This document shows, one piece after another, positions 19,288 to 55,670 of a stretch of 64,000 nucleotides of DNA. The translations under genes were made by a program, and so were the position numbers. The DNA is taken from the NCBI RefSeq assembly GCF_039555335.1, contig NC_092644.1, positions 49,551,281 to 49,615,280 on the forward strand, written 5' to 3'. The stretch's first letter is position 1; every line of letters starts with the position of its first letter. A model generated the notes under the pieces. That model made no database searches and had not been told where the DNA came from. It saw only the letters and a list, made by a program, of their open reading frames with translations. This DNA comes from Amphiura filiformis. Taxonomy: Eukaryota; Echinodermata; Ophiuroidea; Amphilepidida; Amphiuridae.

Positions 19288-21078
19288 TGTGAGGACATGG
19301 ATCAGGAACTATTCTCAGATGATGATGATAACTAATTACAACATACATGTGGTCGATGTATACCACTGTAAACAAAGGCATCGCATCGTGGAATAGCAAG
19401 ATGAATTTTGTTTACTTCAAGAATATACTGTAAGCAACATATTGATTTTTATAATGGTGATTATAGCTGACAGCCATTTTGAAATGCTATATGGCTCCAA
19501 ATTGGTACATACAATGTATGCCTACTTAAAAGTATAATTTTAATGGTACTATTGGTACATAGGATGTTGGTTATTTTAGAATTTATGTCGCTTTAAGTTT
19601 CAAGTTGCAATATGTGCATAATTTAAGTCAATAAGCTAACATACCAAAATGGCGGCCATTTTGAAATTCGCTGTTGCTGCTAATTTGGTTCGTATGTCTA
19701 CCTCTATAGAAAATTTAATGGGAATATGGGTGCAAAGGATATTGGCTATTTTAGAAAATCCAACGCTTTAAGTTTCGCCTTACAATTACGTGCATGATTT
19801 GATTTCATATGCCAAAATACCAAACTGGCGGCCATTTTGAAATTCATTATGGCTGTAAAATCGATCAATCTGAATACCACAATATAAAGATTCATTACTA
19901 AATCCAGTAATGTACATCTGAACAAGGTTGTCAGCAGTGGAACCCACAAAAACGAGTGAAAAATGGATGAAATCAGTAGATTAATGGGTATTTTTCCAGC
20001 TTTTGGCGGCCATTTTGATTACGTCACTGTTGGACCTCTCGCCCAAGTTGAATTTTTGTAAACTTTTGATATGTTATTCATTAGACCTTATACTGCAAGA
20101 AAATACCAAAAAAGCTTCTGTTGCAATTTTTTTGGGGTTAGGGGTAGCTGTGTCATATTTTGATCCTACTGAATAGTGTCCGATACTAGTAACGGGATAG
20201 TACCTGATACTAGTATCGGGATAGTGTCTGATACTATTTGTTTCGCATGTAAATTGTTTTGCCCAAATATGGTCATAGAGATATGTCCAGAGATTTACAT
20301 GGTATATGGACAAGGTCACTGGAAAATTTCAAATGATTATAGTTGTACATACATTAAATGTGAAATGTGTAGCAATTGATTATTGTACATACATGCAGCA
20401 TTGAAATTTGTGGCACAAAGCAATTGAAAATGTACATTATGAATGCTCAATTGCATGCTAAAAAAATATAATATACACATTCACATTTATTGCATGCATT
20501 GAGCACCATTTTGTCTTGGGTGCAGAATTCAACATACTCCGTGGTTTGATATAGCCTACATTGTACGATGTTCTTAAGCTTATACTAAATTTAGATAAAA
20601 TATAAAGTTCTGTTCAAAAACTGTCACCCAATACAACCATACCTGTATTGTGAAGCCCAGAAATAGAACACACTGTACATTCCGTGTACAACAGTATATA
20701 TTATCCTTTGAATCAGAGGAACTCATTCCTTGCCTGTATAGCAATTTGGCTCCAACCGATATGGCAGTTATTCTAATTAGTCATGTGACATGGATTGGCG
20801 CCAGCTGAAAGCGGGTACTATTCCGATACTATATAGTATCAGATACTAGTATCGGAATAGTATCGGAATAGTACCACTATACCGATACTAGTATCCAACT
20901 AGTATCTGCTAGCAGATACTTTCGGATAGCTCCAGAATACCTACCGGATACTATCCCGTATAGTAGCCGCAACTATACCGATACCTTTTCTTTTTGCTAT
21001 GGGTTTGCTGGGTGAAGAGTGTTTTTATAATTTCATTCCCAGTTTAGATACAATAGGCTACCTAATTAATTAATTAAT

Positions 21079-21216
21079 TTGACTTGATACAGCTACATTG
21101 CTTTACAGAACTGTAAACAGGGCCTCACTCCTCAGAAGCACATAATGATATGGAGTGAGGCCCTGTGGCCTTACGAAACAGTTCTGTAAAGCAATGTAGC
21201 TGTATCAAGTCCAATC
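21079..21216. repeat. Near-perfect hairpin element (about 140 bp)
   Basis: TTGATACAGCTACATTGCTT (left) and its complement AAGCAATGTAGCTGTATCAA (right) form the outer stem; ACAGGGCCTCACTCC and GGAGTGAGGCCCTGT form a perfect inner stem. The loop is about 20 nt. It lies just past the 3' end of the PLAT gene. Confidence 0.85.
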
Positions 21217-21321
21217 AATTAATTATTTAGATCCTTTTTGGTTGAGCACTTTACCTTTGGATGATTTCAACCATCTTTGATGTATATCTTGGATTTATCT
21301 ATTTATAATAGGCTACCTTAA

Positions 21322-21327
21322 TTTATT
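21322..21327 (-). terminator. Candidate polyadenylation signal for the HYR-PLAT gene
   Basis: TTTATT on plus (AATAAA on minus) about 455 bp downstream of the stop codon at 21782. It is the first one noticed, and its use is unproven. Confidence 0.3.
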
Positions 21328-21781
21328 TGTCTTTGTTAGTTTTGAACATACACCATCTTTAGAGCTTATACTTTCCCTGTTTACTGCGAAGCTTACACCA
21401 TATAAAAGTAAAGCTATATACATAATAGAATTGTTACTGACATAATTACAATACATCATTTTAATTTCAATAGACTACAAAGGCACCTATGAATATGCAT
21501 TAATTCTCATGTTCTTTAATGGAACGTCTTCAAAAAGTTTTCATTACTTTTTGTTCGAAATTGATATTTCTTGAAAAAATACGTTCTTTTTTTAAACACT
21601 AGTTTAGGTTATGCTAGCGCGGTCAACACTCGAACTTTATGGTCCAGAATGCAGAATTTTTACAATTTGTGTCACCAAAATTTGATTTGAAGCAAATTAA
21701 CGATGCGTTGAATTATATTCATATGGAGTGGATAAAAGACAAACGTGTTTTTTTTGTAACTCATGACGTGAACACGCTACA

Positions 21782-45515
<23,734 letters not shown>

Positions 45516-46754
45516 TGTTACTCAGCTAGGACTGATGAGTGTTGACAATGTTTCTACTATGTAGTTAATCAAGCGTAACTATTAACCTCACCAATGCTTT
45601 CTCAGTAGTATACGACTTGTCTTGTGTCGACTCGTCCTTACAAAAACCTGGAATATTTGAGATAAAGGCCTTAAACATGTTCAAATATAAACCATAAAAT
45701 AAAGTGGCGTTAGATGGGATACCTATAATACTTATCAAAAAGTTTTTTAAATATTTATTAACAGGATAATTTACTCAATATTGCCCGTTGGCTTTGTATA
45801 TCTATATTCAGCATATTCAGTGCTGCCATATTTCTCAGATTTGCATATCTGAAGAACCCGTCACAAATTGTAAATTAAAGCTATACTGTAACATTTGCTG
45901 GGGAGAATGCCCTAGTAGTTTTTCAAACATTTTACAAGATTGTAATGTACTTTAGTAAACTAACATACCCTGCAAAAATCAAGGCTTTATTTAGGTGCTG
46001 TAGTTGCGACATCTGAGACAGTTAATAAAACGACGTGTTTTTAATTACGTCGTGTTTCGTCGTTTTATTCAAACGATCGAAATATCAGTCGAACGTGTAC
46101 GCAATGTTTCATAAAACTGTACGTCAATGGCGTGCGGGAAGGTCATAACACATCAAAAGGACCCGACCTTAGTCACGATCGACACAGTGATACGCATTAG
46201 CGACATATGCGCTGGAATTAAATAGCGATTTTCTTTTGTAGAAAAAGTTTTGTTGGAACGTGTAACATATGTTTTTCAAAAGGACATTCCTGTCAAAGCT
46301 GAAGATTAAAGGATATACAGCCATTTTGCCTGCAAGTTAGATTTCAATTTTGACATCCGTAAATGAAACCAAACTTTTAGCTTTTTATCCTAACGACAAA
46401 CGTCTTAGAAGTTCAATTTCAACAAGGAATTGCCTGTCGTGTCTATGAAGGCAGACATAAACGCACGACGTAAATGGCACACAATGTCGTTTATTCGAGG
46501 AATATTCTATTTTACTTAACTGATTGGATATCCCTTCGATTCATACTGTTTTACTACTGTTTTGTTTGTTTGTTTGTTTGTTGTTTTGTTTTGTTTTTTG
46601 AATGACTTATCCTTTACTTTTAAGCAATTTATAAACAATTTAATTTTTTTACACTTGCGCTGAGATCACTGAATAGGACTTTAAATATTTGTTGCCAGAC
46701 AAATACCAATAGTAACTTTAGTATATTGCTTACGATGATTTATTCAGTTTTAAT
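45516..46754. other. 5' flank of the HYR-PLAT gene, no gene seen
   Basis: AT-rich. It contains a diverged fragment of the ATCACTGAAT foldback family (about 46600-46690) and a CAAAAATCAAGGCTTTA repeat edge (about 45975). No promoter element could be assigned with confidence. Confidence 0.4.
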
Positions 46755-46758
46755 TTAA

Positions 46759-47088
46759 GGGGGTACTACACCCCTGCCCAATTTTGTGCCTATTTTTGCA
46801 TTTTTCTCAAAAATTATAGCGCATTGGGGACAAGTAAGATATGTATATTATAGGGGCAACGACTACAGCTACTGCACTGGAAATGTTATTTCAGCACAGA
46901 CAACAGTTGTGGTGTAACAGTCAAAAAAGAGGGAAAATCAATAACTACTTGCTTTGAGTTGCTGAATTTTCAGTACAGTAGTTATAGCCCTTGCCCCTAT
47001 AATATACATATCTTACTTGTCACCAATGTGTTATGATTTTTGAGAAAATGCAAAAAATAGGCACAAATTGGCCAGGGTGTAGTACCCC
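46759..47088. mobile_element. MITE with TTAA target duplication
   Basis: TTAA flanks both ends (46755-46758, 47089-47092). The ends GGGGGTACTACACCCCTGCC and GGCCAGGGTGTAGTACCCC are inverted, and arms of about 100 bp continue through AAGTAAGATATGTATATTAT. TTAA duplication is known for piggyBac and Kolobok superfamilies; the ends do not decide between them. Confidence 0.85.
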
Positions 47089-47092
47089 TTAA

Positions 47093-48237
47093 AGTTGCAT
47101 TTTTCCGAACATCGTCTGCTGAATATTCGCCTGTTTTCTCCAGTACAATGCTCAGCTTGCCTTAAAGTTGAGTTCAAGAAGGTACTAGTTTTGAAAACTA
47201 AATCGTACTTTTTATACAGTAAGTCTATGAGCAGCTACAGGCTGTATCAAATGACTGAATGATAATTTCATGGCATGTCATAACATTAATCTGCAAATGG
47301 CGGATCCTGTGTTGTAACATAACAAAGTATTCATAATCACTGGAACATGTTTGATGTTTGACAATAAGTTTGGTACAATCTATTCAATGTATAAATAAAA
47401 CAGTTTGAAACGTACATAAAATCTAGCCTGACAGTCATTTTACAACGCATCGTTTATATATTTCATATTCAAAAAGAGCGTTTGTACTTGTCTTTGGCAA
47501 ACTTTAAAGAAGAGTGACATATCTGCCTCTTACCTCACACAATAGCATGTCCTACGACACCTTCTGAACCACATACAGAACTTGGCTCTCCTACGACACC
47601 CTTTGAACCAAAGACAGAACGTTGCTGTCCTACACACAGAACCTTGTAGTATATATCTATAGAGTGGAAATGTAGCAGAGATCATATGATGAAGATCACT
47701 TTATCTTGCCTCTAATACTACCAAACTGCAATTGTTGGTTGGCATAAACGATAACTTGCAGAGTAAACTGCGTAATGCAAAGTGTGTCCACTTTAGCCTA
47801 TACAACTGAAATGAAAGTAGCATTTCTCGATTTACTTTACTTTCTGGAAAACAGTCACTTTGCGATTTATCAAGAATACATTATATGTTAGGTCAGGTAT
47901 GATATCCTTTTATTGTTATGGATCTGATGTCAAGGTTACCCATTCAAACCTAATTTGTATGAGAATGGTAGTTACACACTATATCTTAGGCGTCTACTTT
48001 CATTTTTATTGTTTGAACTTGTTTACCAAATGTCAAATCACCAGAGCCGGGTACGAGATCAGCAGAGCGTCACAACCATATTATTAAGATTAAACTTGGA
48101 AGGTACCTGGAAGGTAATGAAACATGTAATGCAAAGTGCATTAATACATTACTATACACTATAGAGTTTGCGAAATGCGGTTCAAAAGCACAAACTTCAA
48201 AGTCTAGGGATTTCTATTCGATTCTGCCATGAAAGCA
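47093..48237. other. Intergenic, nothing coding recognised
   Basis: Contains about three imperfect copies of a roughly 50-bp unit (CCTACGACACC.TTTGAACCA...ACAGAAC) at about 47545-47645. Small open frames here show no domains. Confidence 0.4.
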
Positions 48238-48556
48238 GGGGCGTAGCCAGATTTCTTGGTGGGGGTGGGGCAAAATAAAAATTTCCGGGGCAAAGGAAAA
48301 AATATTTACCGCTTGCATCATTTTAACCTGGTATTATCGGTGGAATATTATATATAGCGGGTTTTTAGAGACTGTACATGTATTGTAATGTCTTCAAGCT
48401 TCCAAAGAAGGCTCTATTGGGACATTGAGCGAGCGTAGAACGCCAACATTTGGTATTTTAACTATTTTGGTCCATAATCGGAGTGAATTCCCGATTTTCT
48501 CTTTTATTTTAGGTAGGCTCTGGCCCCTGACTTGCTCAGCCCCTTACGCTACTGTT
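48238..48556. mobile_element. Degenerate hAT-type MITE
   Basis: Starts CAGGGGCGTAGCCAG and ends CTTACGCTACTG, with CAGCCCC just inside, like the element at 2872. The 8-bp flanks do not match, so one end is altered or the insertion is old. Confidence 0.5.
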
Positions 48557-48994
48557 GCACAGCTGAAGAAAGTTTTTTTCATTTTTTGAAAGAATCAAAG
48601 CCAAAAAATATTGTCCAACCTTTTGAAGTGTTGGATAGTATAATGATTCCGTATTTGTTACATGGCCCTATACTATTTTTATATGAATACATTTTGACAA
48701 TGTTTATGTAATTAACCAAACAAGCTGCACTAATTCAAGTTCAATATACGTAAATACAAGCGAGGAAGTAATACGTGGTTAATTCGCCCTTGGTATACAC
48801 CTGGTAATGATATGGGGATCTGAATGAGTAAATCCATTGAATCCGTTTACTTGGAACCATCACACAACATATATAACTAATATTCCGGTATTTTATTTCG
48901 GCTCAAACATGTCTTACCTTTAAAAACATTTAAAGACACCGGGTGTCCCAAAAAAGGTTACATGTAGATTTTCGAAAATAATCTAAGTTAATGT

Positions 48995-49927
48995 TACTTA
49001 CTTTACTTACTTACTTTTGTCCTCCGCTTATTCCTCTCAGAGTCGCGGGAAATGATGGGACGTCTGTCTTGGGCTGCATGGGTAGCATCTGTCAGGTTGG
49101 TATTGTGCCTTGTCAGGATTTTCTTGACCCCTCAATCCATCTTCTTCTTGGCCTTCCGACAGGTTTGGTACCGGACAGTTTGCTGTTGTAGGACCGCAGG
49201 GCTGGTTGATTTGTGGGCATGCGCATAAGATGACCAAACCATTTGATGCGATGGCTTTCAATCTGGTCTAGCATAGGCTTGGTGCCAACCATGTCTCTGA
49301 TGACTTCATTCCTAATTTTGTCCCGTCGTGTCTTGTTTACAGCTTTTCGTAGGCATTTCATTTCACAGGTGGTGATCTTCTGTTCAGTCTTTTTGTTCAT
49401 AGCCCATGTTTGTGCCTGGTAGCAGAGAGTCGGGGTATAGATTGCGTTGATGATTGTTCTTTTTGCATCCATTGGCACAACTGGGTGGGAAAGTATAGGC
49501 CCAAGCATGAAGGTGATGTTGTTTGCTTTCTGGCATCTGGTTTCAATTTCTCGGTCTATCTTCCCGTCTTCAGTAAAGATGCTGCCCAGATACTTAAACT
49601 CCTTTGATTGCTGGAGGGTTGTGTTGTCAATCTTGATGTCCAAGGTCTTTTGGGATCGGCTGATCAGCATGGTTTCTGTCTTTGGGATGCTTATGCTCAT
49701 GCCATACTTTTGGCAGGTTGCGTGCAGTCTGTTGGTGTGGTTTTGTAAGCTAAGGCTGTCTTGGTGGATGAGACATTGATCATCTGCAAACAGTAGTTCA
49801 TTGAGAGCTTCTTCATCTAGATTTGCTTCTTGGGTGATCCTGTCCATAAAAATGAGGAACAGGAGAGGCGAGAGGACACATCCTTGTCGGACACCTGACT
49901 TCACAGGAAACCACTTGGTGAGTCCGG
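48995..49927 (-). mobile_element. 5'-truncated non-LTR retrotransposon: reverse transcriptase C-terminal half
   Basis: Minus strand, from LTKWFPVKSGVRQGCVLSPL through LLFADDQCLIHQ (the catalytic F/LADD box with both Asp), KYLGSIFTEDGKIDREI, and the typical tail IKWFGHLMRM ... GRPRRRWI. A frameshift near 49125 then leads to GVKKILTRHNTNLTDATHAA and a stop. The 3' end is a TAAG-type simple repeat. The N-terminal reverse transcriptase part and the endonuclease are missing. RTE/BovB-type affinity is likely from the C-terminal motif, but not certain. Confidence 0.9.
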
Positions 49928-49931
49928 TCCT

Positions 49932-50345
49932 TGTTCAGTTCAGTTCAGTTCTCTCCATATGGAGAGATTTTATTTCACAGTATATATAGGCCTTCGGCCT
50001 TACAATACAATAAAGTACAGTACAATATATTTACCCATCACCAGGGGGCAAAAGAGTTTGCCTGATTTTATGAGCATTAAAAATAAATTTTGATAATGAA
50101 ATTATAGTTTGTTGATTTCTAGACTGAAATAGAGTAATAAAATAATTGAAATTTGGAATACACTCTGGCAATAAGCGATTTGTCCTGACAGTACAGAGGC
50201 TGCCCCTGTATATGGCTCTCACACTGTCCAGCAGTTGCCCTTTTACACCGTAGTCTTCTAGCACAGTCCAGAGTAGATCTCTGTTTACTCGATCAATCCT
50301 TTTCATGACATAATCTATGTACCCTCTACTAGTACCCACGTGAAT
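49932..50345 (-). mobile_element. Second non-LTR retrotransposon fragment
   Basis: The minus-strand frame includes DRVNRDLLWTVLEDYGVKGQ and LLDSVRAIYRGSLCTVR, a reverse transcriptase palm segment (F/IDRV...LW..L...G). It then runs straight into 3'-like sequence and a GAACT-type simple tail (49932-49947), so an internal deletion is likely. It abuts the previous LINE. Confidence 0.75.
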
Positions 50346-52655
50346 GTCAAATTCACAACCTACTACTTAGACCACATTCCAGGCATTCTTGACCAAGCTC
50401 TTTACGTGACATTATGCAACACGAGGTTCATTATATCACCGTCACAGCCACCGTGCATTCGGCGGGGCACTTGGGTAGGCCCAGGCTCAGCCATAGCATG
50501 GCAGATGCAGTATTTTATTCTGATAAACAAAAAATAAAACTTGTTCAGTTTTATTTCAAGAGTTCAGTCAGAAATGTAAAAACAAACAGCAGCGACTTCA
50601 AATCAACAAAATCCAAGCAAGGCCTAAATGCAAAAGATTGTTATTCATGTCACTATGTTGATGACAGGAGATACAGCGTGCAGAACTACTTTCACCAAAA
50701 ACGAGTTCTTCTCTAGTGACCATCTTCCTTTATTTGTTACCATCTAAATCTTATTTATTTATTTTCAGTGTACAATATTAAATTTTTCGATATGTTTCTT
50801 TTGTGCAATAAGTTCAACAATGAAAAATAAGAGAAACACAAAAAGTAATAAAGAAAAAATCTCAAAACATAGTTGTGCTTGTGTTCAACTTTCGTTGTGC
50901 GATATTTTGATGTTTAGCCACTCTTGACATCCCTGTCATCTTGCGCTCATAAGTTAAGTTGCTTTTAAGATACGGTATTGAAACTTAGCAAAAAGTTACA
51001 AGCAAGGTATGGAGTACTGCTACCTGTCTATGATGGTAGGTCGAATCCACTACTTTATAAACAGCCACACATTGCCATTTTTCTGACCTGTTTAATAGTT
51101 TTGAGACTATGGCCTATTGACAACACTGACCTCTGTCAGTGATTGACAATAGACTGGTACGTTTCTTCCCCACTACGCATGCGCGGCAATCTCTCATCTT
51201 CTCGAAGGACGTATTTTTGTTCTGCGCACATGAAAATTGCATCAGGTTTTGATTTCAATACGTAAGTTTGGGTTTCAATCCGCAGATTGAAGATTACCAT
51301 GTTCTTTCAACACATATATTCAAGTGCAAGCCTTACAATTGGTTTTTATAGAAACCAAAAATAACGGGAGAAATTCATCATTTTCTACCCCAGTATTCAA
51401 AGATCTATCGTCTGAATATCAAATAGTTAGTTAGCCTAATTCCCCTAGCCCACCTAGAAAGGACAAGAGCGCGAACGGTCACTTCGAACATGGACATAAG
51501 GGATAAGAAGGACTCACAATGAACCATCATCAATGTTCCAAACACATTGCTGACATGTAAATTCACGTTTCTATACACTTCAACCGCTATTGTTCATATA
51601 CCTCGGGATTATATCCCAACACGATGGTCATCGGTGACGTAAAATTTCTATGACATAAGGCTTATGGACTAAATGAGGCCTTGTGGGCAGGAAAGGGCGG
51701 GAAATGTGAATGCATTATGGACAGATGGGACAACATAGCCAAAGATATTACCTTGTGGGAAGGATGTACTACCAAAATCGGAAGCAGAAAGTCATATATT
51801 TGAAACATTTAGGGGCAAATTTACCAATAAGAGCTGGGGCACATAATTATGCAGGCAATTTGATTCATTGATTTTCTATTTTTCTTATGATAGAACCTGT
51901 TCCCATTTTCCGGAAACAACCGGAACAACTTGTTGTATACCTTTACATTTTAATTAAATTTGGGGTCAGCGAAAATACGATTATCCTTACAAAATGTAAA
52001 ACTTTTTTAAAGTGCCTTTAGTCGAAAATACAACGTATTTTGATTAAATTTCCCAATATTTGTATTGTTTTGACTTATCTGCATCTGAAAATGCAGAGAC
52101 TTGTTGCAAATGTTTATAGAATCCAGTCTAAATGAAGGTTAAAAGTGCGCTGTATCAACCAAGGTCACAACAACCGAAGCAAAGATTTATCGCTATGAAT
52201 TTCCAGTTATGTTGCCAGATCACGCTGATGACGGCGATGTGAGTGTCTTCAAATGGGAATTTGTTGAGTCCTCTTTCTTTGTAATGAAGAATAGATAAGC
52301 GGATTATTCAGAGGCGATCGATTTTGTTGTAATTCCTCCTCATCTACTATTTCCATGCTTCGAATCATGTCATTGCAACAATGTGGTCAGAAATTCTATA
52401 GAGACAATGAGACACTGCTTATTTTATTGTCCCCCTCGCAATAGAATTTAATAGGTAGTTATCATTAATTAGGAGCGAATTGGAAAGGCAACTCCATTTT
52501 GAAACTGGCGATTTGTGGTGTGATAGCAGATACACGTGATTCGATGCAGGGGGTATTTCTATTGGTTAATTTCCCGCCTGTTCTAAAATCATTATTTACC
52601 TGGTGTTGATGCTGTGCGTCATTACTTTCTTTAGCCAAAGGTAACTATAACAGAA
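50346..52655. other. Intergenic, nothing recognised
   Basis: AT-rich sequence with no splice-bounded coding stretch, recognised domain or clear repeat pair found by eye. Confidence 0.35.
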
Positions 52656-52786
52656 CGGTCAACTACATATCCGTCAATACACGCTTTTTCAATGGGAAAT
52701 GAACTTTGCTGCTTGGATGATGTCACGATGAGGTTAGCATTTATTCCGTATTGAAAAGCGTGTACTGACGGTTATGCAGTCGACCG
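52656..52786. mobile_element. Short MITE
   Basis: GGTCAACTACATATCCGTCA and TGACGGTTATGCAGTCGACC are imperfect inverted ends. The arms continue with ATACACGCTTTTTCAAT / ATTGAAAAGCGTGTA. Confidence 0.7.
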
Positions 52787-53895
52787 GTCTCATAATCAAC
52801 CTAAATCCGAGCAATATGAGTCATACTAGTATACAGTGCACCCAAAATAAAAGACTTATATTTTTTTGGTGTTTGGGGAAAATTATTGTATATCTTCAAT
52901 ACGAAAGGTCAAAACTTTCAAACGATGTTCGTTTTTTCCTCCCATATGCATACACTTTAAGAACTCATACTATACACTCCTATATAAAAGCAGCCAATCA
53001 GAAATGCGGTTAGAAAATCAGCGGAGTGCATTGATTGTGTATAAATGGGTTCCGTGTACTACTCGCAGTGTTTTCGCACGCGTTCGTGTCGCGTAGGATT
53101 GATTCATATTTCGGGCGGGTGATGCATATATATTTGGTTCTATTTGCCAACGTTTTTTTGTTATCAAAACAGGAAATTATTTTTTACAGGAAATTTATTT
53201 ATTTATTTTAATTTTTCGTGTTTGAAATAGGTTACTACATGCGTATTACTTGTTGGGATGAAATTGTACAATGATGTACTTGTACTGAGATGTTGATGCG
53301 TTTAATACATAAGGCGCATCAACTTTTCAGTATGCATGCATTGTTTTGTATAATTTCACTCCCAACAAGTAATGCGTATTTATTAACCTATAAATCATTA
53401 CATTTATAAAGTTTACTTCGAGGACTGTGAAATGATTAGTAAAACTAAATAATTTGACATAAAATTTGTATTATATCACAAATTTCACAAATTCAAAATT
53501 ATTTCATAGGGCCTGCACTTTGGCTCGTTTTTTGCAGGTTTACATGGTCCAATAATCACAAGATGACTGACATGTGGTAACAAAGGAAGCAGTCACTGCA
53601 ATTTGATTATGTAAAAAAAATGATTGGCCATTCAAGACACCCCTGTGAATATACTATAGCGGCCTTTTCAAAATATAATACCTGTTTGCTTGACTGTATT
53701 GACAATACCCGGGAACAATACACACAGTATACGCTGGCGAAGTTACGTAATTAATCGGGTTAATTACCATAGCAATAGGTGAAAACAATTTTGAACATAT
53801 CGCGCTGCACTACAAGCAGGTTACACTCATCACCTGTGTATGTCTGCGATCATAGATTGAATACAATACTGGTCTTTTCAAAGACACTACTCATA

Positions 53896-55667
53896 GAGCG
53901 TGTTTATAGTGAGCCAGATTATCCGGTATTTAGCGTATAAGTACATCTTATACGGTATTGGTCGCCACTATAAACAGACCAATAGCGCTATTTGCCGCAC
54001 ATATTATACGGAACTGATATCCTTCGATATCGATGGATATTGCAGTATATTTATTCCGTATACGGCCACTATAAACAGACAGGATACCGTTATTCAAGGA
54101 AGTGGAGCAGGGTTATATAACCATAGATGAACTCCTGGATGGGGCAGCTTTAATTAGCATGAGGCCGCATTGATATGTAAATAGCGTATTGTTATTTAAA
54201 TTTGCGCCCAGACGTATTGAGGGCGACAGTCATGTTACCCAGACGGAGAATGGCTGCATATGCCGGGCATGTCAATTTGCTGAGTGAAGGCTGATAATCA
54301 CCTTTCTGTATAGGTAATAAGCTAGTATATTTCGTGTACCAGTTGGTTATAACAAAAAATTAGTATCATATTAAATATATTAAATGTATAAACTTTGAAA
54401 GTTACATGAATTTGAAGAGCAGAGCTTCGAAATCTAGCTAAGTCAGGTGATGTGAAATTCTGCTGCGTGAACCCCTCTGCGTGGTAGAATTATATTCATA
54501 AAACATTGAATTTAACAGATATCATGGGCAGCCAACCACGATTTATCAGCATTTAAAATATATGTTAATTAACAAAGATAAATAATAAAGAGTACAAATG
54601 GCAATTAACTAGTAAACAAGCCTGAAATCTTAAAATGTTGCCACGTGATTTCCCGAACACATGATATGTCACCATGTGACCACTATTCAGATTTACCGTA
54701 AATATTTGGACATCATGCACATACACTGTTCATTTCTTTATCTCTGTATAAAATCAATAATTCATGCTGGGAGCCAAGTAACATTGTCTGCTCAGCGCAG
54801 ATTGGTATTTTATTTTACTTGAGAGCATAATAGAAATACATAAAACGAATCATGGCGCCATGATGGAAGGTCAGGTCGGGTATCAAAGGTTATTATAACT
54901 TAAATACTACTTGTATTTCCCACCTTGCCTCTGTCACATATTTCCTTCATATTATTGACAGCAAGTCCGAATTTTGACTTTGCTACTGCAAAATGTCATT
55001 TCATATAAAATTAGTAGACTTTCTTTGAAAAAACATATCACTGGTGCCTGATGGGAATACCCGTCCGCCATTTCATTAAACTGGATCGTTTTCGCCTGGT
55101 TTGTGCCCAGATGTATTGGGGGCGTGCTATACTCTCATTGAACAGGCAAAGTTCGCAAAACTAACAACGTTGTTATTTGCCAAACTCAATTAACATGATC
55201 CAAGGGGTCGAACATGAATTATTCATAACGAGCTATAACGGATCGATAACTGGCCTCACTTTCTAGCTAGTAAACCAGCTGAATTTTTCATAGATTTTGC
55301 GTTGCTAATAGAACAACCGTGAATTTAGTGTCACCCCCTTGATATAACTCTCCGAGCTCAAATTTGTCACTGTAATAACACATCACCTACAAATATGGTA
55401 CGGTGCCCGGTGCTGTAGCAAAAATGTTTAAAAAAATAGGCCGGTATCGTTTCGACGGCAAACTGTTTGAAATTGGCACCATATTTGTGTCTCCCACATT
55501 GCATTGCGGTGACCTCGAACACGCTGAGTTCATCCACCTCGGATTCAGAATAGCGCTATTGGTTGCTACTATAAACAGCCGAGATAACGGATAAGTCACA
55601 TTCTATCCTAATCCCATATGCGTATAAGGATACCGTATAAATACCGTACACCACTATAAACACGCTC
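53896..55667. mobile_element. PIF/Harbinger-like MITE, tandem copy 1, split by 1.2 kb
   Basis: The ends GAGCGTGTTTATAGTG and CACTATAAACACGCTC are inverted. Compared with copy 2, it is interrupted from about 54118 to 55338 by a diverged dispersed repeat related to 39460-40030. Confidence 0.75.
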
Positions 55668-55670
55668 TTA

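Larger units (their letters stand above)
16155..20985. mobile_element. Large inverted-repeat DNA transposon with head-to-head duplicated, decayed gene
   Basis: The ends carry runs of GATACTA/TATCCGATACT-type sequence (16155-16330 and 20165-20985). About 650 bp at 16330-16990 recur inverted at 19400-20110, with landmarks CAACTTGGGCGAGG and AAAATGGCCGCCAAAAGC. The core holds two inverted copies of one coding region: minus about 17360-18290 and plus about 18300-19290. The element ends and target duplication were not resolved. Confidence 0.8.

Noticed and set aside
49447..49779. Plus-strand 110-codon frame
   Set aside because: Antisense shadow of the reverse transcriptase on the minus strand.
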